Source: Burkholderiales bacterium GJ-E10
GTDB lineage: Bacteria > Pseudomonadota > Gammaproteobacteria > Burkholderiales > Burkholderiaceae_F
Length of the DNA stretch: 64,000 nt
NCBI GenBank assembly: GCA_000828975.1
Contig: AP014683.1
Location: 2,995,700 to 3,059,699, forward strand
Direction: 5' to 3'
How positions within the stretch are numbered: position 1 is the first letter of the stretch; each line of letters starts with the position of its first letter. The translations under genes were made by a program, and so were the position numbers. Below are positions 23,093 to 32,191 of this stretch, one piece after another. The notes below the pieces were generated by a model. It did not search any database. It was not told the origin of the DNA and worked only from the letters and a program-made list of their open reading frames with translations.

Positions 23093-23323
23093 GCACACTG
23101 CCCCTCGCCTCGGCGACGGGATTTTCGGCACGAACATGCCATCGTTCTACGCGCACTGCGCTCCGTCCGCAATCCGTAACCCCGCGATTCCTGCGGGAAG
23201 CCCGGCGCCGGCCGGGCGGGGCGTTCCGGGGTCGCCGCACGGGCGGCCGGTTTCACCATCCCGACCGGAAGGCCGGCCGCCGACATTTGCGGAACCTGCA
23301 CCGGCGCCGCGCGTCGCGCACCG

Positions 23324-23743
23324 TCATGGCACCTGCAGCGCCAGCGATGCGTATCGCACCGCCCGGCGTTCGTCGGTCCGGGCAAGGGCCCGCAGCACCG
23401 CGGCCTTGGACGCCTTCACCGGTTTCCCGCTGTCGGCGTATTCCCGCGCCGTCGCGCGGTCTGCAGCTGCCCATTTCCGCGCTTCCTCGGCCTTGCCCGC
23501 ATAGAACGCCGCCAGCGACCGGCATCCCACGCCCGCATGCGGCGCGCCGGTCTTGTCCTGTATTTCGGCGGCCTCCGTCGCCACGGGGGTCGCACAAGCG
23601 GATGCGGCGAGCCCGCCATAGGTGGCGAGCGAGAAGACCCCCGCGAGAAGATAGTTCGTGTTCGATGCCTCGGATCTTGCGCCGTTCCGCGAGCACGATT
23701 CGCCGCGGCGGGAATTTCCGGGAATCCAGTTCTTCCATGGCAT
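23324..23743 (-). CDS. Hypothetical membrane-anchored helical protein
   Basis: 139 residues from the ATG at 23743, preceded by a strong AGGAGGAAA ribosome site. A Lys/Arg-rich start is followed by one hydrophobic stretch (about residues 30-50, YLLAGVFSLATYGGLAAS), then Ala-rich helices with repeated A-E-x-A-x-x-W and R-A-L-A-R-T patterns. I do not recognise a family. It precedes NfeD/slipin on the same strand by about 230 bases and may share its transcript. Confidence 0.6.
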   Translation of the reverse strand: MPWKNWIPGNSRRGESCSRNGARSEASNTNYLLAGVFSLATYGGLAASACATPVATEAAEIQDKTGAPHAGVGCRSLAAFYAGKAEEARKWAAADRATAREYADSGKPVKASKAAVLRALARTDERRAVRYASLALQVP

Positions 23744-23955
23744 GGTCGTTTCCTCCTGAGAGCCGATGTGGCGCGGTCGGTCGCCGCACCGACATTCGAT
23801 GAACGCAAATGCCGTGCCATCGGCCAACGACCGGTTCGCCCGAAACTCGGCAAGGAGGCCGCGACGTACAATCGAAGCGCGTTGTTTCGCATCGATTCCG
23901 CGGAGGCACGCCGTTCTCCTCCGCGTCAGGCCATCCCAGCGACGAGAGGTATTGC

Positions 23956-25593
23956 ATGCCCCATCCCCTTGCCGGCCATCCCGCCCCGCCAACGAGCCTC
24001 ACCGACATTCCCGCCCTGCTGGCGGCCTACCGCAATGCGCCCGACATCGCCGAGCCCGGCCAGCGCGTGGCGTTCGGCACCAGCGGTCATCGGGGGAGTG
24101 CCTTCCTCGGCAGTTTCAACGAGGCGCACATCCTCGCCATCACCCAGGCCATCGTCGAGTATCGCGTCCAGGCGGGCGTCGCCGGCCCCTTGTTCCTGGG
24201 GAAGGACACGCACGCCCTGTCCGCGCCCGCCCAGCGGACGGCGATCGAGGTCCTGGCCGCCAACGGCGTCCCGACGCAGATCCAGCGCGAAGACGGGTTC
24301 ACCCCCACCCCCGTCATCTCGCGTGCGATCCTCGCCGCCAACGCCGCCGACCCGTCGGCCCCGCGGGCCGACGGCATCGTCATCACGCCTTCGCACAACC
24401 CGCCCACCGACGGCGGCATCAAGTACAACCCGCCGAACGGCGGCCCGGCGGATACCGACGTCACGGGCTGGATCGAGAACCGGGCCAACGCGCTGATGGC
24501 CGAAGGCAACCGCGGCGTCCGGCGCGTCCCGTACGACCAGGCCATGGCGATGCCCAACGTCGCGCAGACCGATCTGATGGCGCCGTACATCGCGGCGCTC
24601 GACAGCGTGGTCGACATGGAGGCGATCCGGCGGGCGAAACTGCGCATCGGGGTCGATCCGCTCGGCGGCGCAGCGGTGCGCTACTGGGAGCCGATCGCGC
24701 GCCGCTATGGCTTGCAGATCGAGGTGGTCAATCCGAACGTCGATCCCGCCTTCGCGTTCATGCCGCTCGATCATGACGGCAAGATCCGCATGGATTGCTC
24801 GAGTCCCTATGCGATGGCCAACCTGGTCGCGCTCAAGGACCGGTTCGACATCGCCTGGGGCAACGATGCCGACGTCGACCGCCATGGCATCGTCACGCCG
24901 TCCATGGGGCTGATGAATCCCAATCACTTCCTGGCCGTCGCCATCCACTATCTCCTCACCCACCGCAGGCAATGGTCCGACCGGGCGGCGGTCGGCAAGA
25001 CGCTCGTGTCGAGCGGTTTGATCGATCGGGTGGTGCAGGGCCTCGGCCGACGGGTCGTCGAGGTTCCCGTCGGGTTCAAGTGGTTCTCGGCGGGACTGCT
25101 GGACGGCAGCCTGTGCTTCGGCGGCGAGGAAAGCGCCGGCGCAAGCTTCCTGCGCCGCGACGGCACGGCCTGGACCACCGACAAGGACGGCATCATCCTC
25201 GGCCTGCTGGCCGCCGAGATCACAGCCGTCACCGGGAAGGACCCCGGGCGGTACTACCAGGAACTGGCGGCGCGGCACGGGGCGCCCCATTACGTGCGCA
25301 TCGACACGCCGGTCGATCCGGCGCAAAAGGCGGCGTTCAAGAAGCTGTCGCCGGAGCGCGTGACCGCCGAAACCCTTGCGGGGGAACCGATCACCGCCAA
25401 GCTTACGCGCGCGCCGGGCAACGATGCGCCCATCGGCGGCCTCAAGGTCACGACGGCGAATGGCTGGTTCGCCGCCCGGCCGTCGGGCACGGAGGACATC
25501 TACAAGCTGTATGCAGAGAGCTTCACCAGCGCGGATCACCTGCGCCGGATCGTCGCGGATGCGCAGCGGCTGGTGGCCGACGCGCTGACTTGA
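23956..25593 (+). CDS. pgm: Phosphoglucomutase, alpha-D-glucose-phosphate specific
   Basis: 545 residues from the ATG at 23956. It interconverts glucose-1-phosphate and glucose-6-phosphate. Visible motifs are [17 protein letters not shown], the phosphoserine loop [21 protein letters not shown], the metal-binding [12 protein letters not shown], the sugar loop [15 protein letters not shown] and the phosphate loop [16 protein letters not shown]. The set and length match the Pgm family of E. coli type. It links the phosphorylase upstream to trehalose synthesis downstream. Confidence 0.97.
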   Translation: MPHPLAGHPAPPTSLTDIPALLAAYRNAPDIAEPGQRVAFGTSGHRGSAFLGSFNEAHILAITQAIVEYRVQAGVAGPLFLGKDTHALSAPAQRTAIEVLAANGVPTQIQREDGFTPTPVISRAILAANAADPSAPRADGIVITPSHNPPTDGGIKYNPPNGGPADTDVTGWIENRANALMAEGNRGVRRVPYDQAMAMPNVAQTDLMAPYIAALDSVVDMEAIRRAKLRIGVDPLGGAAVRYWEPIARRYGLQIEVVNPNVDPAFAFMPLDHDGKIRMDCSSPYAMANLVALKDRFDIAWGNDADVDRHGIVTPSMGLMNPNHFLAVAIHYLLTHRRQWSDRAAVGKTLVSSGLIDRVVQGLGRRVVEVPVGFKWFSAGLLDGSLCFGGEESAGASFLRRDGTAWTTDKDGIILGLLAAEITAVTGKDPGRYYQELAARHGAPHYVRIDTPVDPAQKAAFKKLSPERVTAETLAGEPITAKLTRAPGNDAPIGGLKVTTANGWFAARPSGTEDIYKLYAESFTSADHLRRIVADAQRLVADALT

Positions 25594-25611
25594 CGGCGGC
25601 CCCCGGAAGGA

Positions 25612-26184
25612 ATGGTCGCCTCGTCGCGCGGCGCGCCGGGCGCACCGGCCGCACCCCGCTGCTTCGTCGCCTTGTGGCCCGACGCCGCGACGCGCGACGC
25701 CCTGGCCGGACTGACGCAAGCCTTGCATGCGGCGAATCCCGGCACCCGGCCCGTCGCCGCAGACAATCTGCATTGCACGCTTGCCTTCCTCGGTGCGATC
25801 GAGGCGCCGCGCGCGGCCGGGCTCGCGCGGCGCCTGCATGGGATTGCCGTGCCGCCGCACGCCTGGCATCTCGATCGCCTCGACTGGTTCGCCGCGGCGC
25901 GGGTGCTCTGGATCGGCGGCGCCGATGATCCGTTCCTTGCGGCGCTGGCGCAACAGGTTCGCGTCGCGCTCGACGAAGCCGCGATTTCCTATGAGCGCAA
26001 GCCGTTCGCGGCGCACGTGACGCTGCTGCGCAACCTGCGGATGCGCCCGGTCCTGGCTGCCTGCCCGCTCGTTTCCTGGATGCTCGGCGCGCCCGCGCTG
26101 GCGGTCTCGGAGCGCGATGCATCGGGGGCGCTGCGCTATCGGCGCTGGCCTGCGGGCGATCCGGCGCGCGATCCCGGCGGGTAG
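25612..26184 (+). CDS. thpR: RNA 2',3'-cyclic phosphodiesterase (2H family)
   Basis: 190 residues. Two H-x-T motifs, HCTLAFLG near residue 54 and HVTLLRN near 140, mark the two catalytic histidines of the 2H phosphoesterase fold. The N-terminal FVALWPDAATRDAL is typical of ThpR/LigT. The enzyme opens 2',3'-cyclic phosphates on RNA. The start at 25612 lies 18 bases after pgm; GTG or TTG alternatives nearer the core are possible. Confidence 0.9.
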   Translation: MVASSRGAPGAPAAPRCFVALWPDAATRDALAGLTQALHAANPGTRPVAADNLHCTLAFLGAIEAPRAAGLARRLHGIAVPPHAWHLDRLDWFAAARVLWIGGADDPFLAALAQQVRVALDEAAISYERKPFAAHVTLLRNLRMRPVLAACPLVSWMLGAPALAVSERDASGALRYRRWPAGDPARDPGG

Positions 26185-26313
26185 CATGGGGGGGCCGACG
26201 GAGCCGTCGCCCGCGAATTCCCGCGCAGGGCCTCCCGGCCGAGGTCTTGTGCCGGGGCCGGATTCCGAACGCAGGCAGGCGGCACCACCCCGTTTTTCTG
26301 GAGATCTTGTGCG

Positions 26314-26973
26314 ATGACGACATTCCCGAAGGACATCTACGCCGAGCCGGCGGCCATCGATTTCGATACCCTCGCCAACCTGGGGCCGCTGGCCCCGATG
26401 GCCGGGATCTGGGAAGGATCCCGCGGCCTCGACGTCAAGCCCAAGGCCGATGGGGCGAAGAAGCAGGCGTTCGTGGAACGTATGGAACTGCAGCCCATCG
26501 ACCCGCAGACCAATGGTCCGCAACTGCTCTACGGGCTGCGCTATCACACGCACGTCGTCAAGCCCGGCCAGGTCAAGACCTACCACGATCAGGTCGGGTA
26601 CTGGTTGTGGGAGCCGGCGACGGGAACGATCATCCAGACCTTGACGATTCCCCGCGGGCAGATCGCCATGGCGGTGGGACGGGCCGTCGCCGACGCGCGC
26701 GCGTTCGAGCTGGTCGCGACGCGCGGGGCCGAGCACGCGGGCATTTGCGCCAACCCGTTCCTGGATCACGCGTTCCGGACCGTCGAGTACCGCATCCGGG
26801 TCACCATCCACGCCGATGGCGCCTGGGAGTACGATGAGGACACCGTGTTGATGATCCACGGGCAGGCGGAACCCTTCCACCACACCGACCGGAACCGGCT
26901 GACCCGCATCGGCATGCCGACGCCCAATCCGATGGCCGCCGGGAACCGATCCGGCGCGGCGCCGGTCGCATGA
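26314..26973 (+). CDS. Nitrobindin-like heme-binding beta-barrel protein
   Basis: 219 residues. The pattern LAPMAGIWEGSRG at the start and alternating strands such as LLYGLRYHTHV, TYHDQVGYWLWEPATGTIIQTLTIPRGQ and WEYDEDTVLMIHGQ match the THAP4/nitrobindin (formerly DUF1794/FABP-like) barrel. Members bind b-type heme and react with nitric oxide or peroxynitrite. The C-terminal His pair in EPFHHTDRN is a candidate heme-ligand region. No operon partner is evident. Confidence 0.8.
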   Translation: MTTFPKDIYAEPAAIDFDTLANLGPLAPMAGIWEGSRGLDVKPKADGAKKQAFVERMELQPIDPQTNGPQLLYGLRYHTHVVKPGQVKTYHDQVGYWLWEPATGTIIQTLTIPRGQIAMAVGRAVADARAFELVATRGAEHAGICANPFLDHAFRTVEYRIRVTIHADGAWEYDEDTVLMIHGQAEPFHHTDRNRLTRIGMPTPNPMAAGNRSGAAPVA

Positions 26974-27070
26974 GAGAGGCCACTGCTGCCGGATCGGCGA
27001 GGGCTGCCGGGATGGCCGCGCTGGGCAGGCGCCGGGATGGGCCGTCGATGCGAAGCCGAGGGAGGTTCTC

Positions 27071-27706
27071 ATGAAGCGCCGATTCGCCGTGGTGATCGCT
27101 GCCGGCACCCTGCTCGCCGCGTGCGGCGGGCATCGTCACAAGGACGTATCCGTCGACTTCCTGCTGAAGGACGAGCAGGTGTTGCGGGACGAGATGGTCT
27201 GGTGCGGCAAGCAGGCCGAACCGGAGAACATCGAGGGATGCCGCAACGCCGCCGAGGCGGTGGCGATCGATAGCGATCTGGCGTCGACGGTGCCCGAGCC
27301 CTTGCCGAACAAGGGGTCGGAGTTCTTCAAGGCGGTTGCCGATGCCGAAGCGGCGCAGGAAGGCGTGCGCGCGGCGGAGGCGGAACTCCAGGGCGATCAA
27401 CGGCGGCTCGACGACGCCGAGCGCGCGCTGCAGGCGCTCGGTGCCGGCGGGGGCGGCGACCCGGCGCAGGTGCGCGCGGCGAAGCGCGAGCTGCGCACCT
27501 GGCAGGACGCCGTTGCCCACGACCGGACCGAGCTGGCGCGGCTCAATACGGCGATTTCGGCGGTGCCGCCGGACGCGTCGGCGAAGGTGCGCGACGAAGC
27601 ATCGTGGTGCGCGGAACGGAACCAGCGTATCGGCCTGGCGGGCGGCGGGAAGCAAGGCGACGCGACGTCCTGCGCCGCGGTGCCGGCGCCGCCCGGCGCG
27701 CCCTGA
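27071..27706 (+). CDS. EexN-like lipoprotein with coiled-coil extension
   Basis: 211 residues with a GGAGG ribosome site. Signal and lipobox LLAACGG give a lipidated Cys at residue 18. Residues 30-65 (LLKDEQVLRDEMVWCGKQ and ..GCRNAAEA) are the same domain as the small protein at 10171-10386. A heptad-like Ala/Glu/Arg region follows (residues about 95-165), then a second Cys-Ala-Glu-Arg-Asn segment near residue 178 that looks like a degenerate repeat of the first domain. It probably sits in the outer or inner membrane facing the periplasm. Function unknown. Confidence 0.75.
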   Translation: MKRRFAVVIAAGTLLAACGGHRHKDVSVDFLLKDEQVLRDEMVWCGKQAEPENIEGCRNAAEAVAIDSDLASTVPEPLPNKGSEFFKAVADAEAAQEGVRAAEAELQGDQRRLDDAERALQALGAGGGGDPAQVRAAKRELRTWQDAVAHDRTELARLNTAISAVPPDASAKVRDEASWCAERNQRIGLAGGGKQGDATSCAAVPAPPGAP

Positions 27707-27787
27707 TCGCGGCGGGCGCAACAGCCCGCACGGCGGTGTCATACTCGCGGCCTTCGTGCAACCCGCTACGACCGGAAAGAGCCCGTC

Positions 27788-28189
27788 ATGAACCATCGCA
27801 AGACCGTTGCCATCACGTCCTCGTGGGGCGAAACCATCGGCTATTCGCGCGCGATCCGCGCCGGGCAGCTGATCTTCGTATCCGGAACCACGGCGAGCGG
27901 CCCCGACGGCAAGGCGCTGCATTCGGGCGATGCGGGCGCGCAGGCGCAGGTGATCCTCGAGCGGATCGTCGCGGCGCTGGCCGAACTCGGGGCCGGCCCC
28001 GAGCACGTCGTCGAGACCCGCATCTACCTGACGGACATGAAGAACTGGGAAGGCGTGGGGCGCGCCCACGGCGCGGTGTTCCGCGACGTGCGGCCGGCCA
28101 CGACCATGGTGCAGGTCGGCCCGCTGATCGCGCCGGATCTCCTGGTGGAGATTTCCGCCGTCGCGTCGCTGGCGTCCGGCGAGGGCTGA
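27788..28189 (+). CDS. RidA/YjgF-family protein
   Basis: 133 residues. The family pattern is clear: YSRAIRAGQLIFVSGTTA, HSGDAGAQAQVILERI, VVETRIYLTDMKNWE and PATTMVQVGPLIAPDLLVEISAVA, including the arginine that anchors the substrate carboxylate. RidA proteins hydrolyse reactive enamine/imine intermediates; this one is of the YjgH-like branch and its substrate is uncertain. It converges on the HD-GYP gene. Confidence 0.92.
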   Translation: MNHRKTVAITSSWGETIGYSRAIRAGQLIFVSGTTASGPDGKALHSGDAGAQAQVILERIVAALAELGAGPEHVVETRIYLTDMKNWEGVGRAHGAVFRDVRPATTMVQVGPLIAPDLLVEISAVASLASGEG

Positions 28190-28242
28190 GTCTCGTCCCC
28201 GCCGCGCGCAGGGACGGGGAAGCCGTTCCGCCGCGCCGGGTC

Positions 28243-29538
28243 TTAGCGGGGTAGTTCGTACTGCTGCTCGCGGATGAGCCGGAGCAGCGCATCGACCGCG
28301 TCGGCATCGAACTTGACGCCCCGCTGGTTCTGGAGTTCCTTGAGCCCCGCCTCCAGGCCGAGGGCCGGCCGGTATGGCCGATGGGAGGCCATCGACTCCA
28401 GGACGTCGGCCACGGCGAGGATGCGCGCTTCCGGCAGGATGTCTTCGCCGCGCAGGTTGCGCGGGTAGCCGCTGCCGTCCAGGCGTTCGTGGTGCTGGCG
28501 GATGATGTCCGCGATCGGCCAGGGGAAGCGTACGTCCTTGAGGATCTCGTACCCGCGCTCGACGTGGGTCTTCACGAGCTCGTATTCGACCGCGGTGAGG
28601 CGGCCCGGCTTGGACAGGATTTCCACCGGCACGCCGATCTTGCCAATGTCGTGGACCATGCCGGCAAGCTGCAGCACGCGGCACTGTTCCGCGGAATATC
28701 CCAGTTCCCGGGCGATGTCCCCGGCGATGATCCCCGTACGGCGCTCGTGGCCCGCGGTGTACGGGTCGCGCTGTTCCACCATGTTGGCCACCGCCGCCAA
28801 GGTCGCCAACATCGATTGTTCCAGTTGCGCGACGTAGTCGGCGACGCGCGCTTCCGCCTGTTTGCGCTGCGTGATGTCGAGCAGGAATGCGAAATAGAGG
28901 TCCTCGGGGGTCGTCGTGTGGGTGACGGCAATCTCCACCGGCCACGGCGAGCCGTCTTTGCGCCGATGCATGGTCTCGAACCGGTCGTGGCCGCGCTCCT
29001 TGATCCGCGCGATGTGCGCGGCGACCTCCCCATGGGTTTCCTTTGCTTCGAGATCGCTGATCCGCATCGCCAGCAGTTCGTCGCGGCGGTATCCCGACAG
29101 TTGGACGTAGGCGTTGTTGACCTCGGCGATCCGGCCGTCCTCCGACCGGATCAGCAGGAACCCCTCGATCGTCGTTTCCAGGACGGCCCGATAGCGCGCC
29201 TCGCGGCGTTCGAGTTCGGTCGAGGCATTCCTGCCGGCCGTGACGTCTTCCGCGAAGAGCACCACGCCGCCGATGGTCCGGGAACTGGTGTACCAGGGCC
29301 GGATCTCCCAGTCCACCCATTGCACCGACCCGTCCCGGCGGTCGAACCGGCTGTTCTTCTCGTGGATCGTTTCCCCTTCCAGGGCGCGCCGATGGACGTC
29401 CCGCCACGCGTCGGAAATCTCCGGAAACACGTCGTAATGGGAGCGCCCCACCACCGCCGCGGCGTCCAGCCCGTAGTCGTCGATCCAGCGCTTGCTCGCG
29501 GCGAGGTAGTGCATCTCGCGAGCACGAAACGCTATCAT
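28243..29538 (-). CDS. PAS-PAS-HD-GYP phosphodiesterase
   Basis: 431 residues. Two PAS domains (about 5-105 and 115-235) precede an HD-GYP domain (about 245-425) with HDIGKIG and HHERLDGSGYP, the metal ligands and GYP signature of cyclic-di-GMP phosphodiesterases. The first PAS starts almost at residue 1 (MHYLAASKRWIDDYGL), so its first strand is short. An in-frame TGA two codons before the ATG rules out a longer N-terminus. The gene may have lost upstream sequence. It is divergent from the GH15 gene with only 26 bases between starts. Confidence 0.92.
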   Translation of the reverse strand: MIAFRAREMHYLAASKRWIDDYGLDAAAVVGRSHYDVFPEISDAWRDVHRRALEGETIHEKNSRFDRRDGSVQWVDWEIRPWYTSSRTIGGVVLFAEDVTAGRNASTELERREARYRAVLETTIEGFLLIRSEDGRIAEVNNAYVQLSGYRRDELLAMRISDLEAKETHGEVAAHIARIKERGHDRFETMHRRKDGSPWPVEIAVTHTTTPEDLYFAFLLDITQRKQAEARVADYVAQLEQSMLATLAAVANMVEQRDPYTAGHERRTGIIAGDIARELGYSAEQCRVLQLAGMVHDIGKIGVPVEILSKPGRLTAVEYELVKTHVERGYEILKDVRFPWPIADIIRQHHERLDGSGYPRNLRGEDILPEARILAVADVLESMASHRPYRPALGLEAGLKELQNQRGVKFDADAVDALLRLIREQQYELPR

Positions 29539-29564
29539 TCCTCACTGCATCTTTCGGAACCGCC

Positions 29565-31385
29565 ATGGATGATTTGCATCTCGGGGTGATCGGCAATTGC
29601 GCGATCGCCGCGCTCGTCGACCCCCACGGCAGCATCGTCTGGGGCTGTTTCCCCCGCTTCGATGGCGACCCCGTGTTCTGCCGCCTGATCGATGGCCGGA
29701 GCGGCGACGTGCCCCAAGCGGAGTGCGACGATGCCGACGCCCGTTTCGACGGCAGCTTCACGATCGAGCTCGTCGATCAGGTGCGTTGCGAGCAGGCCTA
29801 TCTGACCAATTCGGCCATCCTGCGGACGGTGCTGAGGGACCGCGCCGGCAACACCGTCGAAATCACCGACTTCGCGCCGCGCTATACCCAAGGCGAGCGG
29901 ATCCATCGGCCGTCGATGCTGGTGCGGCGCATCGTGCCGCTGTCGGGGCGACCCCACATCCGGGTCCGGCTTCGCCCGCGTTTCGAGCATGGCATGGTGC
30001 GGCCCGAAATCACCCGTGGCAGCAACCATATCCGCTACGTCGGCCCGTCGCAGAGCCTGCGCCTGACCACCGATCTGCCGGTCTCCTATGTGGTCGAGGA
30101 GCGCGCGTTCCTGCTCGACGGACCGGGGACGCTGATCTTCGGCAGCGACGAGAGCCCGGAGTCGGGGATCGAGTCCGTTGCGCGCGACTGGTTCGAGCGC
30201 ACCCAGACGCATTGGCGGGGCTGGGTGCGATCGTTGTCGGTGCCGTTCGAGTGGCAGGACGTGGTGATCCGGGCCGCCATCACGCTCAAGCTCTGCAATT
30301 TCGAGGAGACCGGGGCGATCGTCGCGGCGTTGACGACGTCGATTCCCGAGGCGCCGGGCACCGGGCGCAACTGGGATTACCGGTATTGCTGGGTGCGCGA
30401 CGCGTATTTCGTGATCCAGGCCCTCAACCGGCTGGGCGACACCCGGACGATGGAGGGATACATCGGTTTCGTCGGCGACATCGTCGACGAGATGGGGGAC
30501 TCCGACCTGCAGCCCGTGTTCGGCGTCACGCGCGCCCGGGATCTCGACGAGCGGGTGGCGGAAGCCCTGCGGGGCTATCGTGGCTTCGGGCCGGTGCGGA
30601 TCGGCAACCAGGCCTACCGGCAGGTGCAGAACGACGTCTACGGCAGCATCGTGCTCGCCTCGACCCATGCGTTCTTCGATCAGCGTCTCGTGCTCGCGGA
30701 TCAGGAGCGCTTGTTCGCCCAGCTCGAGGCCGTGGGCCGTCGCGCCGCGCTCGATTTCGCCAGCCCGGATGCCGGGCCGTGGGAACTGCGCCACGTTGCG
30801 CGCGTACATACGTTTTCCAGCGTGATGTGCTGGGCCGCCTGCGATCGCCTGGCGCGGATCGCCGCGCGCATCGGCAAGGAGGATCGCAGCCGGTATTGGC
30901 GGGAGCAGGCCGACGCCATGCATGGGGTGATCGTCGCGCGCACCTGGAACGACTCGATGCAAAGCTTCGTCTCGACGTTCGACGGCGACGACGTGGATGC
31001 GACGCTCCTGCTCCTCCACGAGCTCGACTTTCTGGCCGCCGACGATCCGCGTTTCGTCCGGACCGTCGAGGTGGTCGGCAGCCGGTTGGCGCGCGGCGAC
31101 TTCCTCTACCGCTATGACAGCGACGACGGCTTCGGGCGGCCCGAGACCGCGTTCGTGATCTGCGCCTTCTGGTACATCAATGCGCTGGTGACCATCGGCC
31201 GCAAGGCGGAGGCGCGGACCTTGTTCGAGCGCATCCTGGCCCATCGCAATCCGCTCGGCCTGCTGTCGGAGGACATCCATCCGACGACCGGCGAACTGTG
31301 GGGCAACTTCCCGCAGACCTATTCGATGGTCGGCCTGATCGGCGCCGCGGTGCGCATCAGCGTTTCCTGGGAGGATGCATTCTGA
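29565..31385 (+). CDS. Glycoside hydrolase family 15 (glucoamylase/trehalase-like)
   Basis: 606 residues. The N-terminal beta-sandwich begins LHLGVIGNCAIAALVDPHGSIVWGCFPRFDG. The alpha/alpha barrel carries GRNWDYRYCWVRDAYF and, near the end, LSEDIHPTTGELWGNFPQTYSMVGLI, the catalytic-glutamate region of bacterial GH15 enzymes. Bacterial members hydrolyse alpha-glucans or trehalose. The stop shares a base with the otsB start (TGATG), linking it to trehalose metabolism; it could return trehalose to glucose, but glucoamylase activity is equally open. Confidence 0.93.
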   Translation: MDDLHLGVIGNCAIAALVDPHGSIVWGCFPRFDGDPVFCRLIDGRSGDVPQAECDDADARFDGSFTIELVDQVRCEQAYLTNSAILRTVLRDRAGNTVEITDFAPRYTQGERIHRPSMLVRRIVPLSGRPHIRVRLRPRFEHGMVRPEITRGSNHIRYVGPSQSLRLTTDLPVSYVVEERAFLLDGPGTLIFGSDESPESGIESVARDWFERTQTHWRGWVRSLSVPFEWQDVVIRAAITLKLCNFEETGAIVAALTTSIPEAPGTGRNWDYRYCWVRDAYFVIQALNRLGDTRTMEGYIGFVGDIVDEMGDSDLQPVFGVTRARDLDERVAEALRGYRGFGPVRIGNQAYRQVQNDVYGSIVLASTHAFFDQRLVLADQERLFAQLEAVGRRAALDFASPDAGPWELRHVARVHTFSSVMCWAACDRLARIAARIGKEDRSRYWREQADAMHGVIVARTWNDSMQSFVSTFDGDDVDATLLLLHELDFLAADDPRFVRTVEVVGSRLARGDFLYRYDSDDGFGRPETAFVICAFWYINALVTIGRKAEARTLFERILAHRNPLGLLSEDIHPTTGELWGNFPQTYSMVGLIGAAVRISVSWEDAF

Positions 31386-32131
31386 TGGGCGATGCGCCCC
31401 GGGGCGACGTTCCGACGCGGTTTCCGCCGCGCGAGACCGCGTGGTTTTTCGATATCGACGGCACGCTCGCGGAGATGATGCCGACCCCCGAGATGGTGCA
31501 GGTCGCCCCGGGGATCGCCGAGCGGCTGACGATGCTGTTCGGGGTGTCGCAGGGCGCGGTCGCCGTCGTGAGCGGCCGCTCGCTGGCGTCGATCGACGCC
31601 CTGCTCGCCCCCCTCGTTTTGCCGGCCTCGGGGCAGCATGGCGCGCAGCGCCGCAATGCGGACGGCGCGGTGCGCGCTGCCGGCGCGGCGACCGCATCCT
31701 TGGCGGCGGTGCGGCAGCGGATCGCGGCGTGGGTGGGCGAGAACCCCTTGGTTCGCGTCGAGGACAAGGGGCATGCGATCGCCATCCATTACCGCGCGGC
31801 GCCGGAGTTCGCCGATGCGGTGCAAGGCTTCGCACAGGATCTGGCGGCGGCGGACCGCAATCTCCGCACCCAGCCGGGCAAGATGGTGGTCGAAATCCTC
31901 GACGCCGCACACGACAAAGGGGCCGCGATCCGGGCGTTTCTCGCCGAGCCGCCGTTCCGCGGCCGCCGTCCGGTGTTCATCGGCGACGATCTCGGCGACG
32001 AACCCGGATTCGAGGCGGTCAATCGCGCTGGCGGCGTGTCGATCAAGGTCGGGACCGGGCCGACCGCCGCGCAATACCGGCTGCCGGACGTGCAGGCGGT
32101 GCAGGCCTGGCTGGCGGCGCTCGTCGCGTAA
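31385..32131 (+). CDS. otsB: Trehalose-6-phosphate phosphatase
   Basis: 248 residues from the ATG at 31385, overlapping the GH15 stop by one base. It is a HAD-superfamily phosphatase: WFFDIDGTLAEM has the nucleophile Asp and acid/base Asp, VVSGRS is motif II, and VFIGDDLGDEPGFEAV gives the metal-binding aspartates. Conserved trehalose-phosphatase segments include GQHGAQRR and a KMVVEILDA...KGAAIRAFL stretch. It faces otsA, which is transcribed towards it; the two form the OtsAB pathway. Confidence 0.95.
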   Translation: MGDAPRGDVPTRFPPRETAWFFDIDGTLAEMMPTPEMVQVAPGIAERLTMLFGVSQGAVAVVSGRSLASIDALLAPLVLPASGQHGAQRRNADGAVRAAGAATASLAAVRQRIAAWVGENPLVRVEDKGHAIAIHYRAAPEFADAVQGFAQDLAAADRNLRTQPGKMVVEILDAAHDKGAAIRAFLAEPPFRGRRPVFIGDDLGDEPGFEAVNRAGGVSIKVGTGPTAAQYRLPDVQAVQAWLAALVA

Positions 32132-32191
32132 CGGCCGGGCGGCGCCCGCCGTACTGCTCCTGCAGGTCCGTTGCCCGGCCGCGCGCCGCCG

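Noticed and set aside
23926-27108. Long antisense open frame (about 1060 codons) opposite pgm and its neighbours
   Set aside because: Shadow of GC-rich genes; no recognisable domain, while the other strand holds phosphoglucomutase, ThpR and nitrobindin-like genes.
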